DNA of 64,000 nucleotides, from NCBI GenBank assembly GCA_963844235.1, contig CAWJNF010000001.1:310001-374000 (forward strand). Reading direction: 5' to 3'. This document shows positions 1-8,945 of this stretch, piece by piece. This stretch comes from CAWJNF01 sp963844235. GTDB lineage: Bacteria; Actinomycetota; Thermoleophilia; Gaiellales; Gaiellaceae. A program made the translations under genes and the position numbers. Numbering within the stretch: position 1 is the first letter of the stretch; every line of letters begins with the position of its first letter. The notes beneath the pieces are model-generated. The model was given only the letters and a program-made list of their open reading frames with translations, was not told the DNA's origin and searched no databases.

Positions 1-165
1 ACGCCGTTCCTGTCGATCGCGCAGGTCGCAGCGAGCTGCGGCTACTTCGACCAGGCGCACCTGAACCGCGACTTCGTCGAGCTCGCGGGCTGCCCGCCGG
101 CGCGCCTGCTCGCACAGGATCTTCCATCCGTCCAAGACGGGCGCGAGGACGGTCCGCAATCCTGA
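1..165 (+). CDS. AraC-family transcriptional regulator, C-terminal end (partial)
   Basis: Frame 1 is open from the window edge to TGA at 163-165 (54 residues). It has the second helix-turn-helix of AraC/XylS regulators: 'IAQVAASCGYFDQAHLNRDF' followed by a G-C-x-P turn. The ligand-binding part lies outside the window. It ends 5 bp before the VOC gene on the same strand, so the two are probably co-transcribed. Confidence 0.88.
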   Translation, partial: TPFLSIAQVAASCGYFDQAHLNRDFVELAGCPPARLLAQDLPSVQDGREDGPQS

Positions 166-170
166 GCACC

Positions 171-578
171 ATGAACACACACACGAGCACCGCATACGTC
201 TGGCCCTGCTTCTCCTACCGCGACGCCCGCGCTGCGATCGCGTTTCTCGTCGACGCGTTCGGGTTCGAGGAGCGCGCCGTCTACGCGAGGGAAACCGACC
301 CCGCCGTGGTCGAGCATGCCGAGCTGCGCTGGCCTCTGGGCGGCGGCGTCATGCTCGGCACGGCGGGCAAGGACGACTCGCCCTTCGGCACCCGGCCGCC
401 CGGCAACGACTCCACCTACGTCGTCTGCGACGACCCAGACGGCCTGTTCGAGCGCGCCACGGGCGCCGGCGCGGAGGTCGTGCGCGGCCTCGTGGACGAG
501 GGCTACGGCTCCCGCGGCTTCACCGTCCGCGACCCGGAGGGCAACCTCTGGAGCTTCGGCACGTACGCCGGCGCCTAG
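171..578 (+). CDS. VOC-superfamily protein (glyoxalase/bleomycin-resistance fold)
   Basis: 135 residues, normal length for a single-subunit vicinal-oxygen-chelate protein. The N-terminal strand-helix module ('YRDARAAIAFLVDAFGFEE') and the C-terminal 'GFTVRDPEGNLWSFG' motif are typical of the PhnB/YycE-like branch. The family includes metal-dependent lyases, dioxygenases and drug-binding proteins; the substrate cannot be told from sequence. The ATG lies just behind the AraC-type regulator, which suggests local regulation. Confidence 0.85.
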   Translation: MNTHTSTAYVWPCFSYRDARAAIAFLVDAFGFEERAVYARETDPAVVEHAELRWPLGGGVMLGTAGKDDSPFGTRPPGNDSTYVVCDDPDGLFERATGAGAEVVRGLVDEGYGSRGFTVRDPEGNLWSFGTYAGA

Positions 579-620
579 CCTCTGGTTCCTCCGACAGCGC
601 TTGGCCGCGCCTCGGCGCCG

Positions 621-827
621 TCAGCTGGCGATCGAGTTCTTCGCCGTGTCGTGCCTCAGCTTGAGGACGTTGGAGACACTGGTGAACACCGTGTTCTCTC
701 GCGGAGCCGCCGCCGTCGCCGCGGACAGAGGCGCCGCGGAGATGGTCGGGACGATCAGGCCGACCGCCAGGGAGGCGGCGGCCACGGCCTTGAGAACCCG
801 GCTCGTGCGTACAGGCGACTGCTTCAT
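621..827 (-). CDS. Small secreted protein, 68 residues, unknown function
   Basis: The N-terminus is basic (MKQSPVRTSR), followed by a hydrophobic Ala/Val/Leu segment and an Ala-rich cleavage-like region, as in a Sec signal peptide. A strong Shine-Dalgarno (GAGGAGGAG) sits about 4 nt before the ATG at 827, which supports translation of this short frame. The mature part is only about 35 residues with no recognised motif. It stands alone in the gap between the VOC gene and the nitrilase. Confidence 0.6.
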   Translation of the reverse strand: MKQSPVRTSRVLKAVAAASLAVGLIVPTISAAPLSAATAAAPRENTVFTSVSNVLKLRHDTAKNSIAS

Positions 828-959
828 CTCGCTCCTCCTCGTCTTGCGCTCATGGGCCGAGTGTCCAACCCGTCGCTCAAGCGGCGCTCATGAGGAGCTC
901 AACGGCCGTGACGCCGAGGCTGCCTTGACGCCACCCGGGAGCGCGAGGACAATCGCGCG

Positions 960-1985
960 ATGGCGACCGGCACGACACGCGTCGCCGCCGTCCAGGCGGC
1001 GCCCGCCTTCCTCGACCTGGACGCCGGGGTCGCCAAGGCCGTCTCCCTGATCGGGGAAGCGGCCGGGAACGGCGCCGACCTGGTCGCGTTCCCCGAGAGC
1101 TGGATTCCCGGCTATCCCTCGTGGATATTCGGCGCGGCAGGCTGGGAGGACGCCGGCGCCAAGAAGGTGTATCGGCGCTTCCACGCCGGTGCCGTGGCCG
1201 TGCCGAGTGGCGCTACCGACGCGCTCTGCGCGGCGGCGCGGGCTCACGGCGTCGTGCTCGTCATGGGCATGACCGAGCGAGGAGGCGAAACCTCGGGCGG
1301 GACGCTCTATAACTCACTCCTCTGCGTGTCCTCGGACGGATCGATCCTCGGCGTCCACCGCAAGATCATGCCGACCCACGCCGAGCGCATCGTCTGGGGT
1401 CAGGGCGACGGGAGCAACCTGCACGTGTTCGCGACGCCTGTCGGCCGTGTCGGGGGGCTCATCTGCTGGGAGCACTGGATGCCGCTGGCGCGCTTCGCGA
1501 TGCACACCAAGGCCGAGGAGATCCATGTGGCCGCCTGGCCCGAGGTGGGCGACCCGGAGCTGCATCGCTTCGCGAGCCGACACTACGCGTTCGAGGGAAG
1601 GTGCTTCTCCATCTGCGTGATGGGCGCGAGCATGACCGCCGCCGCGCTGCCGGAGGGCTTCGAGCTGCCCGAGGCGATGGGCGCTGCCGACGACTTCGTG
1701 GAGGCCGCCGCCGGGGCGCCCCAGCCGGGGACGGCCATCTTCGCCCCGGATGGCACCCTCGTCGCCGAGGCGCCCGCGGGCGAAGAGACGATCGTCTACG
1801 GCGACCTCGATCTCGGCCGGATCGCGGAGGAACAGCAGGCCCTCGACGTCGTCGGCCATTACAACCGCCCCGATATCTTCGAGCTCCGCGTCGACGAGAC
1901 GCCTCGCCGGCACGTCTCCTGGATGCAGCGGCCGGGACCCGCGGCGGCGGCGCAGCAGGTCGGCGACGGCAAGGTCGAGCCCTGA
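960..1985 (+). CDS. Carbon-nitrogen hydrolase, nitrilase branch
   Basis: 341 residues, the usual nitrilase length. The Glu-Lys-Cys triad is visible: Glu in 'FPESWIPGYP', Lys in 'HRKIMPTHAERIVWG' and the nucleophilic Cys in 'GLICWEHWMPLAR'. The H-R-K-x-x-P-T and C-W-E-H pattern fits true nitrilases (R-CN to acid plus ammonia) better than amidases, but aliphatic amidase or cyanide-dihydratase activity cannot be excluded. Cytoplasmic, no signal peptide. Intact. Confidence 0.88.
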   Translation: MATGTTRVAAVQAAPAFLDLDAGVAKAVSLIGEAAGNGADLVAFPESWIPGYPSWIFGAAGWEDAGAKKVYRRFHAGAVAVPSGATDALCAAARAHGVVLVMGMTERGGETSGGTLYNSLLCVSSDGSILGVHRKIMPTHAERIVWGQGDGSNLHVFATPVGRVGGLICWEHWMPLARFAMHTKAEEIHVAAWPEVGDPELHRFASRHYAFEGRCFSICVMGASMTAAALPEGFELPEAMGAADDFVEAAAGAPQPGTAIFAPDGTLVAEAPAGEETIVYGDLDLGRIAEEQQALDVVGHYNRPDIFELRVDETPRRHVSWMQRPGPAAAAQQVGDGKVEP

Positions 1986-2008
1986 CAGCCGCCGGCGCGG
2001 CGGCCTGC

Positions 2009-2452
2009 TCAGTCCGGCTCGATGCCCTTGGCGCGCAGCTCCTCGATCGCGGCTTCCGATTTCGGCAGCGCGTCGACGCCCATGCCCCGCAGCACGGCGG
2101 GCGCCTTCGTGAACTGGATCTCGCCGTACTCGACGACCTGGACATGGTTGCCCCACGGGTCGCGGAAGTCGAGCCCGCGTCCCGACAGGATCTCGGCGCC
2201 CGCCTGCACTGCCGCCTCTCTGGCAGCACCCAGATCGTCGACCACGAGTCCGATATGGCGGCTGCCATCGGCCGGCTGGGTGCGTCCGGAGGAGAGCGCG
2301 ACGAACTGGTCGCCCATGTCGATGAAGGCCATATGGCGTCCGCGGCCCCGCAGCGTGAAGTCGAAGATGCGCCCGTAGAACGCGAGCGCCTCCTCGACGT
2401 CGCCGACCTCGAGCGCGACGTGGTTCATGCCGACGAGTCGAGCCCTCGCCAT
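2009..2452 (-). CDS. VOC-superfamily protein
   Basis: 147 residues with 'MNHVALEVGDVEEALAFYGR' at the N-terminus and 'GLDFRDPWGNHVQVVEYGE' near the C-terminus, the paired metal-binding beta-alpha-beta modules of glyoxalase/dioxygenase-fold proteins. It follows the membrane acyltransferase-like gene on the same strand by only a few bases, so they probably share a transcript. Substrate unknown. Confidence 0.85.
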   Translation of the reverse strand: MARARLVGMNHVALEVGDVEEALAFYGRIFDFTLRGRGRHMAFIDMGDQFVALSSGRTQPADGSRHIGLVVDDLGAAREAAVQAGAEILSGRGLDFRDPWGNHVQVVEYGEIQFTKAPAVLRGMGVDALPKSEAAIEELRAKGIEPD

Positions 2453-2456
2453 TGCG

Positions 2457-3737
2457 CTACCCGCTCTCCGGCCTCTCGAGCCAGCGGTGGGCGGGGCGCA
2501 GCGCCGGCGGCCACGCCGCGAAGCGGCGCAGCACCTCCTCCACCGGGCCTCGGGAGAACAGGCTGCGCCAGACGGTCGCAGCCACCACGAAGCCCGCGAA
2601 GACTCCGAGCGGGAAGAGAAACTCGGCGGGAGAAGGGTGGCTTCCGTACTCGGCCGGCGTCCACGGGCGGTCGCCGAGCCAGAACACGAGCGGGACGAGA
2701 TGCAGCAGGTAGAGCGTCAGCGAGAGCTGGCCCGCCGCTGCAAGCGGCCATAGGGCGCGCGGAAACGCCCGTGCGAGCACGAGGCAGCCGCCGATCACGA
2801 CGGCGGCCGAGCCGGCGGCGCCGACCATGTACGGGAAGCCGACGGTATGGGGCCTGTCGTCGAAGAGCGCGGCCAGCCTCGGGTCGGAGGCGATCGCGCC
2901 GGTCGACTCGGCGACCGCCGCGACGCCGGCCATGGCGGCGACCGCCGCGGCGCCGCCGACCAGGAGCCCGACGTGCCAGCGCCGCTCGACGAGCCGCTGC
3001 CGTCCGAGCCACATGCCGAACAGGACGAACGAGAACCAGAGGACCGCCGGATAGCCGAAATGCGTGAACAGGAAGTTGGGCCAGAACTCATCGGCCCGGA
3101 GGACCGGGTCGAGCGGCGCTGGATCGGCGAGCGCTCCGAGCTGCGGCCCGAGCTCCATCGCCCCGAACCAGCCGAGCGGCAGCAGCGCGACGGCCAGGAC
3201 GAGCAGCCAGCGGTCCGGAAGCCCCCTGACGAGCAGCGCGACCAGGAACCAGAACGCGAAGAAATGGAGGATCATCCCGCCCCAGGCCGGCACGAGCAGC
3301 AGACCGATCGCCGCGAGGACGGCGGCGCGGCGGATGACGTTGCTCGCCGGCCGGTGCGCCCGTTGCAGTAGGAACGTGAGACCCACCCCGGCCAGCACCG
3401 CGAAGAGCGCCGAGGCCCGACCGGACGGGATCCCGAAAAGGAGCTCCTGACCCCACGTCGGGTCGGGAAAGCCGGCCCCGGGCCGCCGGTCGGGATCGAT
3501 GTAGGCGACGTAGTGCACGACCATCATCCCGAGGATGGCCAGCGAGCGCGCGACGTCGAGGCCGGGGATCCGTCCACCCAGAGGCTCGCCGGCGCGGCGG
3601 GCCGGATGAGATCCGGCCCCTGGAGACTTCTGGCGGGCCGGGGCGGCCTCACGGGGCGAACGAGATCCGGCCCGTACGGGCATCCGGAAGGCCGGGTCGG
3701 CTTCACGGGCCGGCTGAGATCCGGCCCCTACGGACAT
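2457..3737 (-). CDS. Multi-pass membrane protein, DUF418/acyltransferase-3-like
   Basis: After a disordered N-terminus of about 55 residues, the protein has 'GLDVARSLAILGMMVVHYV', the opening signature of the YeiB/DUF418 and heparan-acetyltransferase-like families, then about ten hydrophobic segments and a C-terminal block near 'SLTLYLLHLVP'. Members are proposed to move acyl groups across membranes; the substrate here is unknown. I chose the ATG at 3737, which overlaps the end of the upstream C26 hydrolase by 10 bp and suggests coupling. The N-terminus holds an 18-codon tandem repeat. Antisense frames running further upstream are shadows. Confidence 0.72.
   Translation of the reverse strand: MSVGAGSQPAREADPAFRMPVRAGSRSPREAAPARQKSPGAGSHPARRAGEPLGGRIPGLDVARSLAILGMMVVHYVAYIDPDRRPGAGFPDPTWGQELLFGIPSGRASALFAVLAGVGLTFLLQRAHRPASNVIRRAAVLAAIGLLLVPAWGGMILHFFAFWFLVALLVRGLPDRWLLVLAVALLPLGWFGAMELGPQLGALADPAPLDPVLRADEFWPNFLFTHFGYPAVLWFSFVLFGMWLGRQRLVERRWHVGLLVGGAAAVAAMAGVAAVAESTGAIASDPRLAALFDDRPHTVGFPYMVGAAGSAAVVIGGCLVLARAFPRALWPLAAAGQLSLTLYLLHLVPLVFWLGDRPWTPAEYGSHPSPAEFLFPLGVFAGFVVAATVWRSLFSRGPVEEVLRRFAAWPPALRPAHRWLERPESG
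3605..3737. repeat. 54-bp tandem repeat (three copies) inside a coding N-terminus
   Basis: 'GAGATCCGGCCC' starts at 3608, 3662 and 3716, exactly 54 bp apart, with similar flanks. The period is 18 codons, so copy number can change without breaking the frame of the membrane protein on the minus strand. It encodes a Pro/Arg/Ala-rich, probably disordered segment. Confidence 0.8.
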
Positions 3738-4477
3738 CTCCGGGCCCTGTAGGAGCGCGCCGCCTCGACGAGATCTTCGAAGGGACGCAGGAAGCGCTGG
3801 TCGTGGTGCCACTGCAACTCGTTGTGCCACTGCAGGCCGGCCGCCCAACCGTCTCCGTCGGTTCGCTCGGTTGCCTCGATCACGCCGTCGAGCGCGCGCA
3901 CCGTTGCGCTGAGGCGCCGACCGGGCTCGGCCACGGACTGATGGTGGAACGAGTTCACGCGCCGTGGCCCTCCGCCGAACCAGCGCTCGGCGCCGGAGCC
4001 CGGCTCGACCGTGACCTCGTGCCAGTGGTCGCCCGGCGGCTCGAGCGCGAGCGCCGCCCAGTCGTAGGTGTGGCGGCCGGCCCCGTCGTGGAGGGTCTCG
4101 ACGTCCTGGGTGAGGCGGCCGCCGTCGGCGACGGAGAGCACCTGGCTGCCTCGGCAGATCCCGAGCACGGGCATGCCGCGCTCGAGCGCCGCGCGCACGA
4201 GCTCGATCTCGAACGCGTCGTGCGCCGCGTCCTCCGGCTCGGTCGAAGCGTGCGGCTGCTCGCCGTACCAGGACGGGTCGACGTCGTCTCCGCCGGAGAC
4301 CTCGACGGCGTCCACGAGGTCGAGCAGCGAATCGACGTCTTCCACCGGCGTCGAGCGCGGGAACAGGAGCGGCAGCGCGCCGAGCCGCTGAAGCGGCTCG
4401 CGCAGGCCTCGATCGACCGCGTCGATGAGCGGATCGTGGAAGTAGATCGTGTAGCCGATCACCGGCCGCGCGGGCAC
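3728..4477 (-). CDS. Class-I glutamine-amidotransferase-like hydrolase (peptidase C26, PuuD type)
   Basis: The nucleophile elbow 'VLGICRGSQ' and the catalytic His in 'VNSFHHQSV' identify a C26 gamma-glutamyl hydrolase. PuuD relatives cleave gamma-glutamyl-GABA in putrescine breakdown. 'SGGDDVDPSWYGE' is the usual substrate-side loop. The GTG at 4477 gives about 249 residues and the family's normal start (...RPVIGYTI). An upstream in-frame ATG overlaps the divergent gene's start and is less likely. Promoters for both directions must share about 50 bp. Confidence 0.8.
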   Translation of the reverse strand: MPARPVIGYTIYFHDPLIDAVDRGLREPLQRLGALPLLFPRSTPVEDVDSLLDLVDAVEVSGGDDVDPSWYGEQPHASTEPEDAAHDAFEIELVRAALERGMPVLGICRGSQVLSVADGGRLTQDVETLHDGAGRHTYDWAALALEPPGDHWHEVTVEPGSGAERWFGGGPRRVNSFHHQSVAEPGRRLSATVRALDGVIEATERTDGDGWAAGLQWHNELQWHHDQRFLRPFEDLVEAARSYRARRCP

Positions 4478-4529
4478 AACCAAACGGTAATCGACAACGG
4501 CCACTCGATCGTCTAGGGTCCCGACCTCC

Positions 4530-6425
4530 ATGAGCCGCGGCGCGCTTGTGCTGGCAGCCGGCGCCGTGGCTCTGGCGCTCGCGCCATCGGCCACAGCCGA
4601 GCCGGGCAGCTGGGAGGGCGGAGGCCCGCCGGCCCCGGTCATCGGCGTCCTCGAAGTCGATCCGGTGGAGCCGACGACCGTGTACGGAAGTGGGGTCAGC
4701 ACGGTCTACGTGACCGAAGACGGCGCCGCGTCGTGGCGGCGACTGGCCCGTCCAGACCTGTCGGCGGTGTCGATCGGCGCGCTCGAGGTGAATCCGGCTG
4801 CGCACCGGGAGCTCTATCTGCACAGCGACTCGGATCTCTACCGGTCGACGGACGGTGGCGCCGCCTGGACGAAGCTCGACCTCGAGGGCGTGAGCACGTT
4901 CGCGCTGCTGCCGGGGGCCCCGGCGACCCTGCTCGCGGCGACGTTCGAGCACGGCGTCCAGCGTTCCACTGACGGCGGCGCCACATGGACGGATTCGTCG
5001 GACGGCATCGAGGACCCGAGCCTTGTGGGGTGGTTCGCGGTAGCGCCGTCGGACTCGAGCGTCGTCTACGTCTTCTCGCGGACGCTCTACCGCTCGAGCG
5101 ACGGCGGGCGCTCGTGGGCGCGGGCGAGCTTGCCCGTCGAGGACTCCTTTCCCCTCGTGCGGGCCGTCGATCCCTCCGCGCCGGACACCCTCTACCTCGC
5201 GGACGGGCTCACCGTGTGGCGGACGACCGACGGCGGCGTGACGTGGGAGCGACGAAGCGCCGGTCTGCCCAGCGTCGAGTTCGGCTTCATCCCCGCGCTG
5301 GTGGCGGCCCCGAGCCAGCCGGACCTGCTCTACGCCGTGACCGACACGGCCCTCTACCGGACGACGAACGGCGGAGGGAGCTGGCAGCTCGTCAACGACG
5401 ACGCCTTCGGCACCGTCTCGCCGTGGACGATCGCGATCGACCCGGCCGACTCGCTGCGGGTCTATCGCGCGAGCGGCCAGGGCGTGTTCGTGTCGACCGA
5501 CGGCGGCGTGACCTTCAGCCCGGCCAACCGGGGCCTGCCGGGGCTCGCCATGCACGCCGTCGCCGCCGGCGCCGACGGAACGGTGGTGGCCAGCCCGCTG
5601 TACGGCGGCGTCTACGCCAGCGCGGATGGGGGTCAGACCTGGCGCGGGGGCCTCGGCGAGGAGGTCGAGCACGAGTACGTCGAGTCGCTGGCCGTCGAGG
5701 CGGGCGGCCGTGCCTATGCCGGCACCTACCAGGGGTCGCTGTTTCGCTCGGCGAACGGCGGCCTGACCTGGTCGGAGGTCGGGCGCCGCCTGCCGGCCGC
5801 GCCGATCTGGGATCTCGAGCCCGATCCGGCGCGCCCGGGTCGGGTGCTCGCGGCGAACGAGCTCGGCGTCTATCGAAGCGGCGATGCCGGCAAGTCGTGG
5901 CGGCGTTCCAGCGCCGGCCTGCCGAACACGGGGGTGCGCTCGCTCGCGTTCTCGCCGTCGCAGCCTGCGGTCGTCTACGCAGGGCTCGACCGCGGCGGCG
6001 TCTATCGCTCGGTCGACGGCGGCCGCACCTGGCGGCAAGCCGCGCTCGGACGTCTGACCGTCCTCTCGCTCGCGGTCGATCTCGCCAACCCCGACGTGCT
6101 CTACGCGGCGACACGGAACGGAGGACTGTGGCGTACCGCCAATCGAGGGCGCGCATGGTCCCTGCTGGCCGATTCAGGGCCCACCGCCTCCGTGGCGATC
6201 GACCCCGTAACCGGCACCGTCCTCTTCGCGAGCGGCTCCGACGTTCTGCGCTCGACCGACGGCGGGGACACCCTGACCCCGTACGACGACGGTCTTCCTC
6301 TCCTCAGCGGCACGGTGCTGGATCCCGAGGCCGAGGGGCCGCGGACGGTCGTCCGGCTGGCGGCTGTCCCGGGCGGGGCTTTCGCGGCCACGTGGGGCGG
6401 CGTCTACGGAGTGCGGTTCGAGTGA
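4530..6425 (+). CDS. Secreted BNR/Asp-box repeat beta-propeller protein
   Basis: 631 residues with a signal peptide (MSRGALVLAAGAVALALAPSA). About 13 Asp-box-like units of the form S-x-D-G-G-x-T-W recur every 40-50 residues, as in sortilin/VPS10-type and YCF48-type propellers. No sialidase catalytic Arg triad or Tyr/Glu pair was recognised, so an extracellular binding role is more likely than glycosidase activity. Its TGA overlaps the GTG of the downstream alpha/beta hydrolase (GTGA), indicating translational coupling. Confidence 0.8.
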   Translation: MSRGALVLAAGAVALALAPSATAEPGSWEGGGPPAPVIGVLEVDPVEPTTVYGSGVSTVYVTEDGAASWRRLARPDLSAVSIGALEVNPAAHRELYLHSDSDLYRSTDGGAAWTKLDLEGVSTFALLPGAPATLLAATFEHGVQRSTDGGATWTDSSDGIEDPSLVGWFAVAPSDSSVVYVFSRTLYRSSDGGRSWARASLPVEDSFPLVRAVDPSAPDTLYLADGLTVWRTTDGGVTWERRSAGLPSVEFGFIPALVAAPSQPDLLYAVTDTALYRTTNGGGSWQLVNDDAFGTVSPWTIAIDPADSLRVYRASGQGVFVSTDGGVTFSPANRGLPGLAMHAVAAGADGTVVASPLYGGVYASADGGQTWRGGLGEEVEHEYVESLAVEAGGRAYAGTYQGSLFRSANGGLTWSEVGRRLPAAPIWDLEPDPARPGRVLAANELGVYRSGDAGKSWRRSSAGLPNTGVRSLAFSPSQPAVVYAGLDRGGVYRSVDGGRTWRQAALGRLTVLSLAVDLANPDVLYAATRNGGLWRTANRGRAWSLLADSGPTASVAIDPVTGTVLFASGSDVLRSTDGGDTLTPYDDGLPLLSGTVLDPEAEGPRTVVRLAAVPGGAFAATWGGVYGVRFE

Positions 6426-8137
6426 GGCGGGCGCTTGCCTGGCTCGGCCTGACGCTCGCGGCCCTCACGGTCGGCGCCTCCTCGCTCGGCGCCGCGAGCC
6501 TTCCGTCGGAGGGCCCGTACCGCATCACCGAGCGCGGCTACGACCTCGGCCGGCAGACGTTGTTCCTCCAGGCCGGCGGCGTTCGCCTGCACGGGTTCCC
6601 GACCCGCCTCGCGGGGGAGGTTCTCTCGCCGGTGGGGGCCAGGGGCCGCCGGCCGGTGGTCGTGTTCCTGCACGGAGCCCATCAGTCATGCGACATGCAG
6701 GACGGCTCGCTGCCGACGCAGGACTGGCCCTGCCGCCCGAGCTTCCTGGACGTCGACAGCTTCACCGGCTACCGCTACGTGGCGCGCATCCTCGCGAGTT
6801 GGGGCTTCGTCGTGATCTCGATCGACGCCAACCCGGTCGCGCCGGCGGACAGCGGCGTGCTCACGTTCCCGGACGGGGCGGAGTTCACGCCTCGGACGTG
6901 GATGGACATGCGCGCCAAGGTCGTCGATAGGCATCTGCGGCACCTCGCTCGCGCAAACCGCGGCGAGCAGAGCTCGGACGTGGACTTCGGGCTGCGGCTC
7001 GGGCACCGCCTCGATCTGTCGCGCGTCGGGCTCGTCGGGCATTCGCGTGGTGGCGAGGGCGTCGTCTGGACGTCGCTGCTGCCGGGGTCGCACCCCTACC
7101 GGATCCGCGCCATCGCGTCGCTCGCACCGGTGAACTTCTTCCGGCGGCACCTGCCTGACGTCCCGTTCGCGCTGATCCTGCCCGCCTGTGACGGCGACGT
7201 GTTCGACCTCCAGGGCGCGACCTACTACGACGACGTTCGCGATCGGGCGCGGACCTCGCCGCTCTGGCAGGTTGTCGCGCTCGGCGGCAACCACAACTTC
7301 TTCAACAGCGTCTGGGAGGACGAGACGGCCTTCTTCCTCCCGGAGCCCGGCACCACCCCGACCGATCCCTGCGGAGCCGATCAGATCGGCAAGACGCGCC
7401 TGTCGCGGCCCGCCCAGGAAGCCCTTGGAGCGGCCGTCATCGTGCCGTTCATGCGCGTCTTCGTCGGCCGGGCGCCCGTCTCGCTCGTCGAGCGGCTCGG
7501 GTTCGGCGCGGCCCCACCGAGGACCATCGCCGGCGCGGCAGTCGCCGTCAGCTACCAGCCGCCGAGCGCCGACCGGCTCGACGTCATCCGGCCCGCGCGC
7601 GGCTCGGATCTACGCCGCAACCGGCTCGGCGGCTCCCAGCGGGCTTCAGGGGTCTTCGCCTACGGGCTGTGCAGCTACGACATCGGGTCGATCCTCCGTG
7701 AGAGCGCGATCCGCGGCTGCGGGGCCGAGCCTGCGACGCAGGCGCACGCACTGGCGGAGCTGCGCGTGGCCTGGAACCGCCGGGGCGGCCGGATCGTGAC
7801 GGCGATCCCGCCCGCGTGGGGTGACGTGCGCCGTTACCGGGCGCTCAGCATCCGCCTCGTGCCCGACCCGTCCGATCGCAGCCGCAACGGTGAGGGCGTA
7901 CCTCGGCCGTTCTCGCTCGCGCTGCGGGATTCCTCCGGCCGCGTTGCCGCTGTCGCAGTCGCACGCACGAACCCGGCCGTTCAGGATCCGGTGCGGATCA
8001 CCGTGCTCGGCACGGCCCGGATCCCGCTGGCAGCCTTCGGTGGTGTCGACCTCTCGCGCATCACCGCGGTGGAGATCCGCTTCGACAGGACGCGAAGGGG
8101 TCGTCTCCTGCTTACCGACCTGTCCTTCGTCCGTTAG
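6422..8137 (+). CDS. Secreted alpha/beta-hydrolase with C-terminal accessory domain
   Basis: 571 residues from a GTG that overlaps the previous stop. A signal peptide is followed by 'VVVFLHGAHQSC' (oxyanion-hole region) and the nucleophile elbow 'GLVGHSRGGEGVVW'. A catalytic His is plausible in 'ALGGNHNFFN'. The C-terminal 200 residues look beta-rich and may bind carbohydrate. The family includes cutinase-, acetylxylan-esterase- and PET-hydrolase-like enzymes; substrate unknown. Coupled to the BNR protein, so the pair may act on one extracellular polymer. Confidence 0.78.
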   Translation: MRRALAWLGLTLAALTVGASSLGAASLPSEGPYRITERGYDLGRQTLFLQAGGVRLHGFPTRLAGEVLSPVGARGRRPVVVFLHGAHQSCDMQDGSLPTQDWPCRPSFLDVDSFTGYRYVARILASWGFVVISIDANPVAPADSGVLTFPDGAEFTPRTWMDMRAKVVDRHLRHLARANRGEQSSDVDFGLRLGHRLDLSRVGLVGHSRGGEGVVWTSLLPGSHPYRIRAIASLAPVNFFRRHLPDVPFALILPACDGDVFDLQGATYYDDVRDRARTSPLWQVVALGGNHNFFNSVWEDETAFFLPEPGTTPTDPCGADQIGKTRLSRPAQEALGAAVIVPFMRVFVGRAPVSLVERLGFGAAPPRTIAGAAVAVSYQPPSADRLDVIRPARGSDLRRNRLGGSQRASGVFAYGLCSYDIGSILRESAIRGCGAEPATQAHALAELRVAWNRRGGRIVTAIPPAWGDVRRYRALSIRLVPDPSDRSRNGEGVPRPFSLALRDSSGRVAAVAVARTNPAVQDPVRITVLGTARIPLAAFGGVDLSRITAVEIRFDRTRRGRLLLTDLSFVR

Positions 8138-8147
8138 GCGGCAGCGC

Positions 8148-8945
8148 TCAGCGCCCGCGCCACTCGGGCCGGCGCTTCTCGACGAACGCGCACATCCCCT
8201 CCTGGGCGTCGTCGGCAAGCGCGTTGGCGGCCATCGTCGCGGCCGCCACCTCGTAGGCCTCGTGCTCTGCGAGGTCGACCTGGGCGTAGAACCCCTCCTT
8301 GCCGACCGCGAGCGCGAGCGGCGACAGGGCGGCGATCTCCTCGACGAGCTCGGCGACGGCGTCGTCCAGCTGCTCGACGGGCACCACGCGATTCACGAGG
8401 CCCCACTCGAGCGCCGTCGGTGCATCGACGAGCTTCCCCGTCAGCAGCAACTCCAGCGCCCGCTTCCGTCCGATGGCCCGTACAACCGGCACGGCCGGCG
8501 TCGAGCAGAAGAGACCCGTCTTGACCCCGGACGTGCCGAAGCGCGCATCGTCCGCGGCGATCGCGAGGTCGCAGGCCGCGACGAGCTGGCAGCCCGCCGC
8601 CGTCGCGACGCCGTGGACGCGTGCGATGACGGGCTGAGGCACGTGGTGGACGGTTTCCATCATCTTGGTGCAGACGTCGAAGAGCTCCTGGAAGTAGGGC
8701 AAGTCGCGGCCGGTCATCTCGGCGAGGTCGTGCCCGCCGGAGAAGCCGGGCCCGGAGCCCTCGATCACGATCGCCCGGACCTCGGAGTCGCGCGCGAGCT
8801 CCTCGAGCGCCTGGATGACCTCGTGCATGAGGGCGAGCGACAGCGCGTTGCGCTTCTCGGGCCGGTTGAGCACGATCCGTCCGGCGGGCGGAGTGCGATG
8901 CACGAGCACGTGCTCGAAGTCGGTCAGGGTTCCGACGGCGTCCAC
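8148..8945 (-). CDS. Enoyl-CoA hydratase/isomerase family protein
   Basis: 265 residues from a GTG with a strong GGGAGGAGG Shine-Dalgarno. 'RIVLNRPEKRNALSLALM' and 'GFSGGHDLAEM' form the CoA-binding oxyanion hole. 'IARVHGVATAAGCQLVAACD' and 'GLFCSTPAV' are crotonase-fold signatures. One Glu of the classical hydratase pair is not obvious, so isomerase or hydrolase chemistry is possible. The start overlaps the 3' end of the interrupted EamA gene by about 20 bp. Confidence 0.87.
   Translation of the reverse strand: MDAVGTLTDFEHVLVHRTPPAGRIVLNRPEKRNALSLALMHEVIQALEELARDSEVRAIVIEGSGPGFSGGHDLAEMTGRDLPYFQELFDVCTKMMETVHHVPQPVIARVHGVATAAGCQLVAACDLAIAADDARFGTSGVKTGLFCSTPAVPVVRAIGRKRALELLLTGKLVDAPTALEWGLVNRVVPVEQLDDAVAELVEEIAALSPLALAVGKEGFYAQVDLAEHEAYEVAAATMAANALADDAQEGMCAFVEKRRPEWRGR

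Noticed and set aside
2457..6038. 1,193-codon minus-strand open frame
   Set aside because: Only its last third is the membrane protein gene. The rest is antisense to the BNR gene and the C26 hydrolase, a GC-rich shadow frame.
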